Below, in pieces: positions 11,801 to 24,100 of a DNA stretch of 64,000 bases. Position 1 is the first letter of the stretch; each line of letters opens with the position of its first letter. The notes below the pieces were generated by a model. The model made no database searches, was not told the DNA's origin, and saw nothing but the letters and a program-made list of their open reading frames with translations. The stretch comes from Pogona vitticeps (taxonomy: Eukaryota > Chordata > Lepidosauria > Squamata > Agamidae). The stretch lies in assembly GCF_051106095.1 (NCBI RefSeq), contig NC_135794.1:23872747-23936746 (forward strand). The letters run 5' to 3'. Position numbers and translations under genes: made by a program.

Positions 11801-14800
11801 TCTTATCTCTTTTCTGCACATGGGCATAAGAAAAAGGGGATGCACACATCGATCGAGCTTGTATGACCATTCTGAGCAGAACTCAGTGCTCCAATGTGTC
11901 CTAGTTTAGAAGCAAAGCACTAGGGCTTGGGTTCAAATCCATACTCCCAAGACACCTTCAGAACACGAGCCCTGGGCTTCCCTCCTCTCTTTCTTCCCTT
12001 TGCTATGGTGCAAAGCCCCCTTGTCTCTTCTCTCCACTGGCAGGAGGACAGCAAACTGTACAAAGCGGGTCTTTAGCTGACTTTGAAAAGGCTATCCATT
12101 GCAGACCTAAGCGCTTGTAAAATGGTCTGTAAAATCCTCTCAGTAGCAACAGGTGTTTTTTTTTTTTTTTACAGGCTGAATCTATCAAAGGGAGAGACAA
12201 GAAATGGTGTGGGGGCCCTAATTCAACCTTACAAATAGGTCCATAAAATTTACAAGCTTGCAAAAATGTTTTACAAGCCTGCTGGGTCCTGGCAGAAGAG
12301 GGACTGAGTGTAGCCTGATGCATGTCCTCTTTGCGCACAGAGATACTTCAAAATATCCTCGGCTGGGATGGAGCAAGTTCACCTGATCTCTGCCGTCCTG
12401 CTCCCATACATGTCTGCCAATAATTCCTTCTCACCTGCAGTGACAAGGCGGGCGCAGGGCCTTAAATCTATCGTTGCACCAAGTTCTTGTCCTGGCTGAT
12501 ACTGCAAAGGCAACTGTGGGGCTTAATCCCACAGTTACCTGGAATTAAACCCCTCTGAACAAAATGACATTTATATCCAATCAAACAGACAGAAGATGAT
12601 GCTGTTAAAGTCTGTGTACTGGTTATCCTAATGACTCATCTACAAAATTGGAATTCTGCAACATAACGAAGCTATGCAAACTAAGGACATTTGTACCTTT
12701 TATTTGTACAGCTTTATTCCACTCTACAGATCTATTTTGCATACTTTATTCTGGTCTTTCTAGACTTCAGGAGGGGAGGCACAGAGTTTCAGGTAGGGCC
12801 CAAATGGTCTGGCCTAATCCATGCCTCCCAAGTCGCCCGTCTCCCTAGCTTTGGGACCTCAGCAAGTATTGCTTATGCATTTTCCAGCATATCCTCCCCA
12901 GTATAAGGGCAAGACACTCTTTTATTTAAGGCTTTGCTTTTCTGAATTCTGCATCTGTTGAATCCTGCAACTAGAATCACACAGAATATACACAGTGCTG
13001 GCCCGAACTTAGTTAGTATACGTGTACAAGATGCTTTCTCCCTCCCCCCGTCCATTTCACTTTCTTGGATTCCTCTTGGGAAGAACAGTGGGACATAAAT
13101 CAAGTAAGTAAATCAAACAAAGTAAGTACTCACAATCTGGATGCTGTGATGCTGCTGGAAATGGCGACTGGTCTCTTGAGCCTTCTGCAGCCTGAGACGC
13201 CGGCTGTCTTCACACTGTTCCTAGCAGAGAAGAAACCAAAATGCATTTATACCAGGAAGGAAGGAGTGCACAGGGATTTTTTAAAACAACATTCTCAAAT
13301 ATTCTGAACTTTGCGCCACATTCTTCGTTTTAAAGATTTGTCAGTTCAGTTTCACCTACAACAGCAGCAAACTATTTCTTTTAAAAAAAATAAACAAGCA
13401 TTGCTTTGATTAACATGTTTAGAAAAACCAATACAGATTGGGGGGAGGGAAGAGAAATAATAAAGATTACAAGACTGACATTTGCAAGGAATTGAAAGAT
13501 CAGCAATCCGATTACCATGTAGGAAGGGTATAAGTTAATGCAGAAGACTGCTATTAATGATAAATTAACATGTACATTAAAAATCAGGAAAGGAATACTG
13601 AAAGTAAATTATTGGAATTTTTTAAGAACAAGTATTTGAGAAGGGAAAGGGAATATTCCAGATCAGGAGTTGCTTCACTTTTGGAGAGAAATGGAGCACA
13701 AATGAATGCAGTAGGACTTTGAATATATCTCTGGGTGGAGGGAGTGCACTTCATGTCTCTTGAGTTCAGAATAGTTGTGCTTCTTTCTTTTTGTTGTTGT
13801 TTTCTCCTTTCTCTTTGTTTCCATCTTTCTTAGTAATCTTTTGGTAATTACAATTTTTAAAATACCTTTTTTTTATTAAAAAAAATACCTTTTTGTTCCT
13901 GAGGTACGCTCTCCGTGAGCAGATAATCCCCCGTTTTGACTCCAGCTGCTGCATCTTCTGTCTTAGTTGAGTCATTTCGGAGATAGGCACATGGGTGTCT
14001 TCCAGAGCCGGCTGAGCAGATTCTAACTCGTCTGGACTTTCATATGTGTCATAATAAATTACTTCATCCTGAATCTCTAAGAAAATAAGCAATATTCCAT
14101 TAGGAAAAGCATGCAAAAATAATAATTTGGTGAGGTTTTCATTAATCTGAAAAGAGAACGAGTTCAAAGTTTCTAAATATATGTTTCAGTGGGGCTAAGA
14201 AATATTTAGCTTCCCATCTGCTGTTACACTACAAGCTCCATCAGTGGTAAGGGATCATGGGGATTGCGGTCTGTGGAAGGGTCACATCCACCTCCCTCAG
14301 TACTTGAGTGAAAAGTGCAAGGTGGGGATGGGGTTTGAGTTAAGACTATTTATGGGAGTGGGGAATGAATAACAGGCCAAAATCATATTGTATTGTTATT
14401 ATCCATGGAAAGGAAATGACATAATTTGCAGTGGCTTCTCGCTGCTAATTAATGAGTCCCTGTTCGGATTTTCAGGTGCGTGTCCACCCTGTAATTCTGC
14501 ACACACCTGAAAACCCAAGCAGGGACTTGTTGCTTGCTAGTGAAAAACCATTGTAAAGGATTATGCCATTTGCCTTCAGCAAGCATAACAATATCATGCT
14601 TCTTGTTTCAAATTTACAACCCTCCGTTCTTATTTGTGCATTGTTCCGTTGTATGCAACAAATATAAAAGAGGACTAAGAGAAAAGCCCTTACACTTAAA
14701 TGTTCAAAAGACTAAATTACAGAGAAAGGAAAAGATGGTTCCCTTTCCCAACCTGCTGCTCATCCCCCTCCACCCTCTGCCTGCCTACCTTTCATCCGTC

Positions 14801-17800
14801 TCTTCAAAGTTTCCAGCTGTGTCACAAGTAACATCTCTTCATTCTTCAGAATCTCAAACTGCACCTCATACAGCTCCAGCTGGGTTTCGTAGTACTCAAT
14901 CTCCAGCTCTTCCACCCGGGCCACGCCGTCTTCCTGCTCGTTGAGGGCCTCCATCTGCAGGGTGTGCCAAAAGAGTGTGAGCACCATGGACTAGGGCCAC
15001 CGGGATCAGGGCCAAAAAAAACCAGCACGGGGATTCTTCCCATCTTGCCTTCCCGTCTCAGGAGAACTTTTTTAAAAGTTAGGGGTACAAAAGGAACTGA
15101 AGCCAGTCTGGGTCCTGCACACAGGCAAAAAATGTGGGCTTGGCTCAGCCCTGTACACGTGGTTTTCATGCAGAAGATCCAAGTTCCATCCTCTTGACAT
15201 TTCTTGAGGTTTATAAATGAAATATCCATTGATGGGAGAGATGTTTACCGGAGAGGACAGAGTGCTGCTGACCCCCAGAACACACAAAAACTATGCAAGA
15301 TCTCTCTTGATCCATCACAGCTTGCTCAGACCCTTTCAGCACTCATGTGAAACTGGAATTTCTATTTTATCTTTAGCCTGAAGATGCACCATTTTATATT
15401 TGTCTACAAAGGGCTGCATTGGCCATTTTAAAACCTTTTCCTCCGGTTTGGGGAGATCCTTTTAGAACTCACACAATACCCCCCCCCCCCTGTTTTTGCA
15501 AGGTAGGCCAATCAAGGGCCCTCCTGATGACAAGGGATTGACAGAGTCTTTTCTTGGAATGTAGGGCTTTGGGGTTTTTAGGGACTGCCCTTCTTCCCTT
15601 TTTAGAATTTGCTATGATAAGGGCTATCTAAGAGCATCTGCCTGGATAATTTTTTAAAAGAGGGATAGGCAAGTGAATGGAGGGCATAAAGCGATCAATT
15701 GGTGCTCGATGCAAAGGCCTCCTCCTGCCAACAGGAGCACAGGGACTGTTTGTTCTCAATGCCTGGAAAGCAGCAGCAAAAGGATGCAGTTGTTCTCGTG
15801 TCAACTTTGTGAGCTACCGCTTGGGGCATCTGGCTGGCCAGAATGGAAACAGAACCAGAGCAAAAATAGGATTTTGTCTGGCAATTGGTCTCAGGTTTGT
15901 TTTTGGTTGAGCTAGGATTTGGGAAATCTCACCGGCCAGCTTTCATTACTGATCTATGATCCTCCTGCCAATGCAGTTTGTGAGAATTATGCTCGCTTAC
16001 AAAAAAGGGACTTTGCAAGCCCACAGAGATCTCTTCGATGTCTGAAACCACATCTACAAGACCCAAGACGGTAAACCAAGGAGGTCAGTCGCGTAAGCAA
16101 TGCCCTTACCTGCTTCTGGATATCAGCTCTCTTGTGTTTCAGGCACAGCTCACTGGCTCTGCGGTGCTGCAGGGTTTCTTTGGCTAACAGGTACTTCAGG
16201 TTTTCTAACCGTGGGGAAGCCAGTGCCCAGGCTGCTTGCCCAAATCGCTTCTGGTCTTGCTCCATCTGTTTCTGCATGGCTGTCAGGAGGAGAAGACAGC
16301 AAAGCACAACAGCGGAGAAAGATGATATTCCAGATGCATAAGAACAGTCCTAACAAGCCTTCTCAGGGGGGGTAAAAAAAAAACAGCAAGAAGAGGAACA
16401 TATGAAAGACAAAGAGGCCTTTGAAGCAGAGCTGAAGTGGGGAGAAACAGCCCCCAGAATTTGCCTGGAACGCCCCCAGGTTGTCTCGCTGCCTCTCCAA
16501 GAACTCTTCATCCCACGATTCATTGGGACTCCCTCCTAGCCAGGCTATTCCCAGCCATGAACGGGGCAATTTCCATCTCCTTTTCCTTGAAAGCCAAACA
16601 AGGGGCTGTAAGTCCATGTGCAGGTAGTAAGCTCTCCTCTGTGAACTTCTGTTTTGTGTTGCATCCCCCGGAATTCTGTCTGGGAGAATCTGAGGTGAAT
16701 TCTGGGGGTTGGAGTCCCAAAAGGAGCAAAGTCCCATGCCCAGCAAGAAAGCCGAAAAGGCTTAGAAAATACTGGCACAACTAGTATATGAAGGTTGGGA
16801 GCGCTGGCCAGGCCAGCTCAGGGATTTGGGGAGCGGTAGTCTGAAAAACTAACTTTTTCCAAGCTCTCATGCTGCACACATAAATAAGAAACATTTTTAA
16901 GCAACAGCTGGTGAAGTCTAAAGGGTTTGAAACTTCCACATTGCTGGGGGAGCTCCGTCCCTACTCTCACCTCTCATAAGAGGCAGGCGCCCCGCGACCT
17001 TGCTCACCTGCCAGTGCCATCGCTGTCTCCTTGAAATAACTGGCTGTGATGTCCTGGATGGAGCAAACCGCTTCCTCGGCCCGATCCGTCCATTCCTCAG
17101 CTTCTTTCCGCAAGGATTCTATCCTTTTGGGGCCCAGACGGTTGGCCTGCAGGGCCTTCTGCAAAAGTCCCAGTTAAAAGGGGTGGTTCAGGATCCAGCG
17201 GAAAACCCAGGCCATCTGTGTCTCAAATGCAGAAACGAAGTCACCCAGAGGGACCTGCCCAGAAGTTAATTGCTCCAGCACTGAAGCGAGGCGCTGCAAA
17301 GGGCTTGCCCCCCCCCCCGAGGGCAGAGCTGGCGCAGGGCAAATAAAGCAGCGGTCAGCAGATGGGCAAAGCATCTTAAACGCAATGGCAGAATGGGTCC
17401 CATCCGAGGGGAAAGGAAAACTTAGATCCCTAACATTACTGGACAATGTTCAAGGCGGCCTGAACGTTGTGGGATGCGATGATCTGGTGACTGGTGAGCT
17501 TTCAATAAGACTTGGAAACTCTGGGAGAAGAAACCTTACCAGGATCTCCAATCTGTACAATGTGGCCAGTTCTCGCATGTCTCTAAATGGCTGCAGTAAA
17601 TATTGATAGAATTCCGTTGCCACCGTCACCAACTCCCAATAGGCGTCGTCTTCCTCCTTGTAGAGGTCCATTAAGTCCACCAACTTCTCTGTGTCCTTGT
17701 GCTGGTGGAGAACCTACAAGGGGCAGGGAAAGCCTGAAATTAACATGGAGTCCGTGCGCATTTCCCCTAGAATGAAAAATAATGGGAGTTTTATATTTGC

Positions 17801-20485
17801 AGAAATGGAGGATCCAACTTTTCTGCCATTCTTGCACCCACCTTTGTGAGTGGTTATGCCACATGAAACCAAAAGCCATCACATTGCCTGCGGCAGCCTG
17901 CCTTAAATTTACCAGTCCCCCCTTTCTTCATTCCATTCTCTTGAACGCATCAAGCAATCCACATGGTTTTCAAACCTAGAAAGGCCTTCGATTTCTCTCT
18001 TACTTCAACTAAAACCTCGTCTGATAAAAAGACGTGATGGACTGGGAAGCTTGTGCGCGTTTCTGTACGGTCTCCTTGACGGTTCTCATGCCAATACAGA
18101 CTCTGGAACAGGTTTTGACACTCCGTACTCAACCCAGCCAGGCCCAGCCCTGCAAATGTCAGCCTCCCATAGAGATCAGCTTGCTTCACTTCTTGAATGG
18201 AGTCCAGATCAGTCAAGTGACTGGCCGCCCGTTCTGCAGGCAAACTACTCAGGACAACACCCGTTGAAAAAGCACCTGCTCCTCCCAGCAGAAACTCAAG
18301 GCGAGGGCGCTGAGCCAGCCTACACAACCAACACACACGAACAAGCCCTTCTCTTCCATCCGGTGAGAGCTGAAATGTTAAGGCGTCGTACAGTGACATC
18401 ACTGCCAGGGAACCAGAAGGGAAAATGAATGAGAGCATCATTTCTATTTGTTTGATCACATTTTATCTGCCATGACTCCGTCCTATCAGATCCTCAGACA
18501 ATGAGCTCGGAAGCCTCTGTTGTCGTTCAAGGAAAGCCACTTGAGCTCCTGAGCCAAAAATTCTCAGTATTTCAAGTGGTATCAACTAGTTATGACTGAA
18601 TAATGAAGACCGTAGAGATTGGCAAATATTTTCTTTGGGTCTGTAACTTCCAGGAGGCCACGTAGCCTGAGGAACGCTGGGAGATGCAGTCAAGAGACAC
18701 AAATGCCTACATTTCTCATGGAGACATACTGCTAGTTCATTCCCCCAGTGGCGGATCTTGGTTCCCCGTCTGCCCAAGCCATCCTGATGGACACCCGCCT
18801 CAGGTAGGGCCCCTTCCAGGACCGGAGCCGCCTCTTCGGCCAGCCACTGCTGGAAACAGAAGGCGTTGCTCGGCCTTCGGGTATAACCTGTTCTTTTAGA
18901 GATTTGGTCACAATTAATAATCTGACATTCGAGGCATCTTTAACCCAGAAAAGACAAGAAGGGGCCTTGAAGAGCATCAATATCCTCATGGACTTCTTCA
19001 GCTACAAGAAAGCAGGTTGAAGTCCAGAAAAACATACACCAAATAAAACTTTAGACTCTTTAAATAGTTCCAAGAGTCTTTATCATCTTTGGAGAGACAG
19101 ACTTAACACGGCTGCCCCTTGGACATTCTTGTGCTGGGGGAGCAGCTGCTGACAAATTTCTGTTGAGAGGAAACGTCTAAAACAAGAACGACAAAAACAC
19201 AGCCAAGGACAAAACCATCAACGCCTGGACCGATATCGGGTGATGACGCAAAAGCGAACCAGGCCCTCATGCATCCATCCCCTGCGCGGAGGACTACCTT
19301 CAAACCGAGTATTTGGCCTGTTAATACCTGTGAGCGATAGGCAGCCTTGCTCTGGCAGGAGATGGAGAGCAAACCTCTTTCCCCCCCCCCCCGCCAGCCC
19401 TTGCCACCACAGCCAGTGGGAAAGAATCGCAACGAGAACGAGGGTCCGATCCTATCGGGTGTTTCCCCGTCTCGGAGGGTGTAGTGGAATCTGGACTCGT
19501 GGGGCTCAAAGCCTCAGGCCTTTCTGAGTCACAGGGACCCCCCCCCCTCCACCTTCCCTGCTCCTTCTGGATTTAGTGAGGACTCTCAGCATAACTGGGG
19601 GAGAAGGGCTTCCCCAGGAAGAGCTACAGGGAGGCAAGCTCTCTCTCTGCCCCCCCCCGTCCTCATGCAACTGATTTGGGTCGTGAATGGGCCGCCCAGA
19701 ACTTGGGACTCTTCTTCTCAGGGAGGAGGGCTGGTTCTGGCGAGTGTCTGGGGGGAGCGCCTGCATTCCCAAACGAAGGGATGATAAACCCCAGCCCTGG
19801 GGGGGGAGGCCTTTTTAGGCGGCCGGTGGGGAGGGGGGCTGGCTCTCCGAGCTCCGTAGGCTCCCTCCCTCCCTGGCCGGCTCGGGGTCCCCCCCTAACC
19901 CCATCCGCGTACCCTCCGCAGGGCCTCCTTGGCGCCGCTCAGCCGCCCCTTCAGCGCCTTCCTGCGGAACTCCTGCAGGCTCTCGAAGTACTCCTCCTCC
20001 TCCTCCTCCTCCTGGCGGTCGCGGCCGAAGAGGGTCTCCAGCAGGACCTTCCGGCCGCACAGCTCCAGGGCCCAGCCCAGGTAGGTCTCCAGGCGGCGGC
20101 AGAGGGCCTCCAGCTCGGGCTCGGCCAGCGCCGGGCAGCCCGGGAAGAGGAGCGCCCAGAGGCCGCCGCCGCCGCCGGGGGACCCGCTCAGGGCCGGCGG
20201 CAGGGCCGGGAAGGCGCCCTCCAGCCGGGGCTCCAGGGCCGCCAGCTGCCGGTGGAGGCCGCCCAGGGCCGGCGGCGAGTAGGAGCCCGCCCAGCTCACC
20301 GCCTCCTCCTCCCCGGGCCGCTCCTGCAGCGTCCGGTTGTGGCAGGTGAGGGCGAACTTGCTCTCCACCGGGTTCCAGGCCACCAGGAAGCGCAGCTTGT
20401 GGGGCGGCTCGGGGCGGGCGAAGAGGCCCTCGCGGACGGCCACCCACCCGTCCAGGCTGTCCGGCTGCGGGTCCTCCCCGTCCAT
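8528..20485 (-). CDS. WHAMM: WHAMM, WASP homolog associated with actin, membranes and microtubules
   Basis: WHAMM activates the Arp2/3 complex to nucleate branched actin on ER-Golgi tubules and autophagic membranes, and binds microtubules through its coiled coil. Ten coding exons sum to 2358 bp (785 codons plus stop) with consistent phases; human WHAMM is about 809 residues. Residues 1-191 are the membrane-interacting N-terminus, about 192-535 the coiled-coil region, 629-641 a run of 13 prolines, about 687-705 and 718-736 two WH2 motifs, then a connector and an acidic tail ending GEWNS. The protein start fits human WHAMM (QPDSLxGWVxVREGLFA) rather than the paralogue JMY. The start at 20485 is the only ATG in a matching position. 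FSD2 lies head-to-head upstream. No break is seen. Confidence 0.96.
8830..9993 (-). other. WHAMM: WHAMM intron between coding exons 9 and 10
   Basis: A 1.2-kb intron with no recognisable gene or repeat. It contains a G11 run at 9175-9185. Short open frames inside it resemble nothing I know. Confidence 0.8.
9994..10444 (-). CDS. WHAMM: WHAMM coding exon 9 (proline-rich region)
   Basis: It encodes residues 536-685. The first part is Lys/Pro/Ser-rich and poorly conserved. Thirteen consecutive prolines at residues 629-641 followed by LPPPLP form the profilin-binding type region. Acceptor GCAG before AAATGTCC; donor GCAG then GTAAAG. The exon ends in phase 1, completed as Gly by exon 10. Confidence 0.93.
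10445..13133 (-). other. WHAMM: WHAMM introns between coding exons 7 and 9
   Basis: Two introns (10445-11717 and 11814-13133) flank exon 8. Apart from a G8 run near 11322 and a weak SINE-like stretch at about 11900-11990 that reads as a decayed tRNA-type B box (GGGTTCAAATCC), nothing else is recognised. Confidence 0.7.
11718..11813 (-). CDS. WHAMM: WHAMM coding exon 8 (basic coiled coil)
   Basis: It encodes residues 504-535: a Lys/Glu-rich stretch followed by AWINQERQKTLDRLKTFKE, nearly identical to the human segment. It is the end of the microtubule-binding coiled coil. Acceptor TGTGCAG; donor GAG then GTGAGT. Both phases are 0. Confidence 0.95.
13134..13220 (-). CDS. WHAMM: WHAMM coding exon 7 (coiled coil)
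   Basis: It encodes residues 475-503, beginning EQCEDSRRLRLQKAQETSRH and ending HHSIQI. It is too short and ATG-less to stand out as an open frame. It is identified by the match to the human CKENHRFRLQQAEES...HHSIQ region, a CTAG acceptor and a GTGAGT donor. Phases are 0 on both sides. Confidence 0.92.
13889..14076 (-). CDS. WHAMM: WHAMM coding exon 6 (coiled coil)
   Basis: It encodes residues 413-474, starting IQDEVIYYDTYESPDELES and including QQLESKRGIICSRRAYLRNK, a conserved coiled-coil block. Acceptor TTCTTAG; donor AAG then GTATTT. It enters in phase 1 (the split Glu codon with exon 5) and leaves in phase 0. Confidence 0.95.
14077..16109 (-). other. WHAMM: WHAMM introns between coding exons 4 and 6
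   Basis: The introns 14077-14788 and 14955-16109 hold no recognised gene. A C12 run lies at 15479-15490. Confidence 0.7.
14789..14954 (-). CDS. WHAMM: WHAMM coding exon 5 (coiled coil)
   Basis: It encodes residues 357-411. The block ELEIEYYETQLELYEVQFEI is the most conserved part of the WHAMM coiled coil. Acceptor CTGCAG before ATGGAGG; donor AAAG then GTAGGC. Two exon-like ATGs here are internal residues, not starts. Confidence 0.95.
16110..16279 (-). CDS. WHAMM: WHAMM coding exon 4 (coiled coil)
   Basis: It encodes residues 301-356 (MQKQMEQDQKRFGQAAWALA and on to KHKRADIQKQ), matching human MQKEMEQDAKRFGQAAWA. Acceptor CTGACAG; donor AGCAG then GTAAGG. Confidence 0.95.
17008..17158 (-). 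CDS. WHAMM: WHAMM coding exon 3
   Basis: It encodes residues 250-299, including KEAEEWTDRAEEAVCSIQDI and YFKETAMALA, a conserved helical block. Acceptor TTTGCAG; donor GGCAG then GTGAGC. It leaves in phase 1; the next exon completes an Ala codon. Confidence 0.95.
17540..17713 (-). CDS. WHAMM: WHAMM coding exon 2
   Basis: It encodes residues 192-249, including ELVTVATEFYQYLLQPFRDM, almost identical to human WHAMM. Acceptor CTTGTAG before GTTCTCC; donor CTG then GTAAGG. Both phases are 0. Confidence 0.95.
17714..19912 (-). other. WHAMM: WHAMM first intron
   Basis: The 2.2-kb intron between coding exons 1 and 2 holds no further exon that I can support. Its 5' part runs into the CpG island. C runs lie at 19381-19392, about 19541-19548 and about 19652-19659. 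A fragment near 18640-18690 resembles the short 'ggagatgcagt' repeat type also seen near 45480. Confidence 0.65.
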
Positions 20486-21120
20486 GGCCGGGAGCCCAGG
20501 AGAGGGGCGCCCCCCCCCCGCGAGGACCGGCCTCTCTCTCTTCCGCCCCCCCCCCCCGCGGGGCCCCCCTGGGGTCTTCAAAGGGCCTCCCGGAAGCCCC
20601 GGAAACTTTGTTGCCCTTTTCGCCAAAGAGAAAACCAGCCCGGATCACACGGGCGGGGGGGGGCGGGGAGAGGCTCTTGTCTGATGTCGTCACGGCCACG
20701 GGCCCTTCTGGTTGGCTGCTGGGCTTCCCCGAGGGGGGGCGGGGGATTCCCGGTCTCTCTCCTCCCCCGCCCCCCCCGCCCCGCTTTTGCCTATCCTCCA
20801 GCTCCCCCCGCCCGCCGGGCGCTCCAGGGCCAAAGGGCGGCGCCGGCGGGTGGAAACGGGGGGGGGGGGTCCGCCTTGTTCTGCCAGCAAGCGGCAAAGA
20901 CGGGCCAAGGGCCGCCTTGGATCGGAGCCGGGGTGAAGGATCAGCCCCCCCTCCCGGGAGACCTTGGGCTCGGCGCACCCACGCCTCCCGGATGCGCGCT
21001 TTTACGCACGACGCGGCGGCGAGCTGTTCCCAAGCGCGGGCTGCTCTTTGCGCGGCGAAGGGAGGTTTGCAGCCCTCCGGACTCCCGGCTCTAGAGGAGA
21101 ACCCGCGGCTCGAGGGAGAC
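19880..21120. promoter_or_regulatory. WHAMM: CpG island over WHAMM exon 1 and promoter
   Basis: This 1.2-kb stretch is strikingly GC-rich with many CG dinucleotides, while sequence on both sides is not. It covers WHAMM coding exon 1 and the bases upstream of its ATG. GC boxes (GGGCGGGG type) lie at about 20651-20668. A bZIP-like TGACGACATCA on the minus strand lies at 20682-20692. Whether it also drives the divergent FSD2 gene is not shown; the FSD2 coding start is 3.5 kb away. Confidence 0.85.
19913..20485 (-). CDS. WHAMM: WHAMM coding exon 1 (membrane-interacting N-terminus)
   Basis: It encodes residues 1-191. The start MDGEDPQPDSLDGWVAVREG and then FLVAWNPVESKFALTCHNRT match the WHAMM/JMY N-terminal domain; in WHAMM this binds membranes and Rab1. 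Glycine, proline and alanine are frequent because the exon is very GC-rich. A run of seven Glu comes from a CTC repeat near 19990. The donor is AGG then GTACGC. A long open frame on the opposite strand is a composition effect. Confidence 0.95.
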
Positions 21121-24100
21121 CAAGAAGAGAAGAAAACAGATGTTCCTGGACTTGGCAAAAAAATAAAAAAAGGGTGTCTTGGATCAGAGAAAGTGAACCA
21201 CTCACCAGCCAAGCACTGGGACCTTCCAAAATTGGGAAAGTCACGTTTTTGCTGCCCCAGGCAGGCAACAAAACCGGCTTCTTGTTTTTAAATCTATATT
21301 AAGCGTGAACAACAAAGAACGAACTCAGCTCCACCGGGCTTTCTCTCTCTCCACCAGGTGCGAGATCTCTCACGACATTTGAACTCATGACTGTTTGCTC
21401 GTCCCCCCCCCAACACCACACAACGTTTTCCTCCTGTGCATTTCCTGCTTTTTTCAGTTGTACCCTTGCAGGCAGGGATTCCCTTGGCTAGCATCCAGAT
21501 GGTGATTTGCACTTGTGTGAATTGAAATGGTGCAAAACTGTGGCACCGATTTGCCCCGCTCACACAAGCACGAACTGGCAGCTGTATTCTAGCCGTTTTC
21601 TTTTGGAGAGAATTGTTATGGACATGTACGTTTTCCCTTTGTTCTTCATGTGTACCATTTCCAAAAGTTTATACAACTTGCAAAAGTGGTTTATAAATTT
21701 AAGAAACAATGTACCAAATAAAGTTACTATGATAAAAAACGAACAGGACAACAAACAGAAAACCTTTTTTAAACAGCCCATCTAAATTCATGTCTGGCTG
21801 GTTGTATAGCTCAGTGGTTTAGGCAAAGATTGGGAGTTCAATTCCTCCACTGTTGTTCTTGAGAGAAAAGCCAGCCTGGGTGGCCTTGGGCCAGCTGCTA
21901 CACACAGTCCCAGGGCACCCCTAGAGGCAGGGAATGGTAATGCACTTCTGAGTAACTCTCTACCTAGGAAACCTTATTATTTTAAACTCATGTCAGAACA
22001 ATTTATGGATGGGTTTATTGGGCTCCTATTGTGCCATGATCCAGAGAGGATGGCATTGGTGAAAATGGGTCCCATGTTTGAGCTGTCTAAAAGCACTTCT
22101 TAATGAAACTACTGTATCTATTCAAATGAAGTCATTCAGACAGTTTTTACAGGATTCAGGAAGCTTTTTTAGATCCGTTCTCCCCTTCCAGGAGAATACA
22201 GGTGTTCTTTTAGATCCATTGCTTATGGGGAAGTTGTTTTAAAAAAGAGGAAGACTTCCATGGAAATCTTCTCATTCACAGACGTGGCTGAAGAATCAGG
22301 AATTCACTGGAAGGATGAATAAATCTCTCCAATAAATGATGTTTTGCCAGGAGGGCAATAGATACCCTTGCGGCTTTGAGCAGACCGACAACTGTTTTCC
22401 TGCCCGTGATTTCCAAAAGCCTTTTTAAATAATTCGTCAGCACGGCTGCTGGGCCTGTCACTAACTTATAACCACTAATCTGATCCATAAAATTGTCCTC
22501 CAATATTTAATAGTGCCTTCTTTCCAGAAAATACTGGGATATGTATGAAGAGCCAGTATGATTTAGTGACTAGGAGATTCCAGTGAGAGTCAGGTTCTGG
22601 TCTTCAGAGTAACTGAACCCACTTGGGCTTCTTAAAATCCTACAGCTACCTCAAGATAAAATGGCAGAAGAAAGCTAGATGTATAGTTGAAGCTCAGGAG
22701 ACCAAAGATAAGAGCATAATAAGTAAATAAGATTGTCATTCTCCCTTTTGGGACCAGTCTCAGAAGATAACACAGGGTTCCTTCTAGCCCTGCAATCCTA
22801 AAATGTAAGATTATTCTCAAAGGCTAATTAGCATGGCTCATTAATCCTTCCGTAAGATTTTGAGCTTTTCTCAAGCTCTCTCTCTCTTATTTCTTTCTTG
22901 GGCAGGAAGTTGTGAAGTGGTCTCATGGGATCTTCAGAGTCTCAAACCCTATGTTTTCTCAGCAGTTTTTTCAGATCTGACATTATGTCCTAGGATACAC
23001 GAGAAGCTTTCGCTAGAAGGACAGCGGATGCCATTCTATATTTGTCCTTCGTGCTCATTGCTGGTCTCGGAAAAAAAAGCATCTGTCTAGAATGACAGCA
23101 GTGTCTTCAGTTTCAAGGGAGAGAAAACCTGCAGGGAAGGGCTATGAAAGTCGAGGTTTGTTAGGGGAAAAGAGTTGAGAAAGTTACAGTCTTGTCCCTG
23201 GGAAGACATTATGGATCCTTAATGTGGAAGGCAAGTCTTAATAAGTAACATTTTGTTTTTTAGATGGTTGTAAATTGCTGACACTCAGTGACTTCAGTGA
23301 GCGGCGTACATTTTTGAAGCTGGGCATGCGCCATGTAACTTTTATTTTAAAAAAGCTTTGCAGAAGGCATACATTGTCTGATAAATCTTGAGCCCAAGGA
23401 CTTCAAATGAGCTTCAGATTCAAAATAAAGGTTAGCATACCTTCCGCAGACTCTTTTAACAACTACTTTGAAAACTGCTTGCACGTTCAATAGACTGACG
23501 GATTTACAGTTTGTAAAATGGAATGTATGGCTTTTATTGTCTAATTGATTTCAGATTTCTTAAGACTTCTTGGGCCTCAAGTCCTATGGTTAACCAAACT
23601 AGACCCACTGAATAAAATGGAAACCTATACAGTACTTAGTTAAATTACATTGATTCAAGTAATCTACTCTGATTGGGATTAACAGCCAAATTTGGACAAA
23701 TCAGCAACTGATGTTAATTAGATGTCCCTTCTGGGGGCACCTCAGATGGAAACCCCCTAAGGCTACTCATCCAAAGTCATTAAGCAAGGCATTCCTGCTT
23801 AGCTGATTGGTTGGTTTGGTTGGGGGGGGGGTTAAAAGAAAAAAGTTAAAAGAAGTGGTAGTAAACCAAGAGAGGTTACAGAAGAAGAGGATATGACATC
23901 TGGACACCCACGCAAAAATCCCAACTGTGACTATCTTTTCAAGGGAGGAAGGAAAGCTGGGGGATGGAGGGCGGGGGCCACCCCAATCTGTCCAGGGCCA
24001 ACGTCAAGGCTCAGCCTAACCAGGCATGCCTCCGGACCCCCAGATGACCTGCCTGACCCCTGTGCCAGGCCTGCTGCTTCCTTGACCTGTTTCTTCTCCT

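Noticed and set aside
19676-21094. 472-codon plus-strand open frame
   Set aside because: It is antisense to WHAMM exon 1 and the CpG island; very GC-rich DNA has few stop codons. No recognisable domain.
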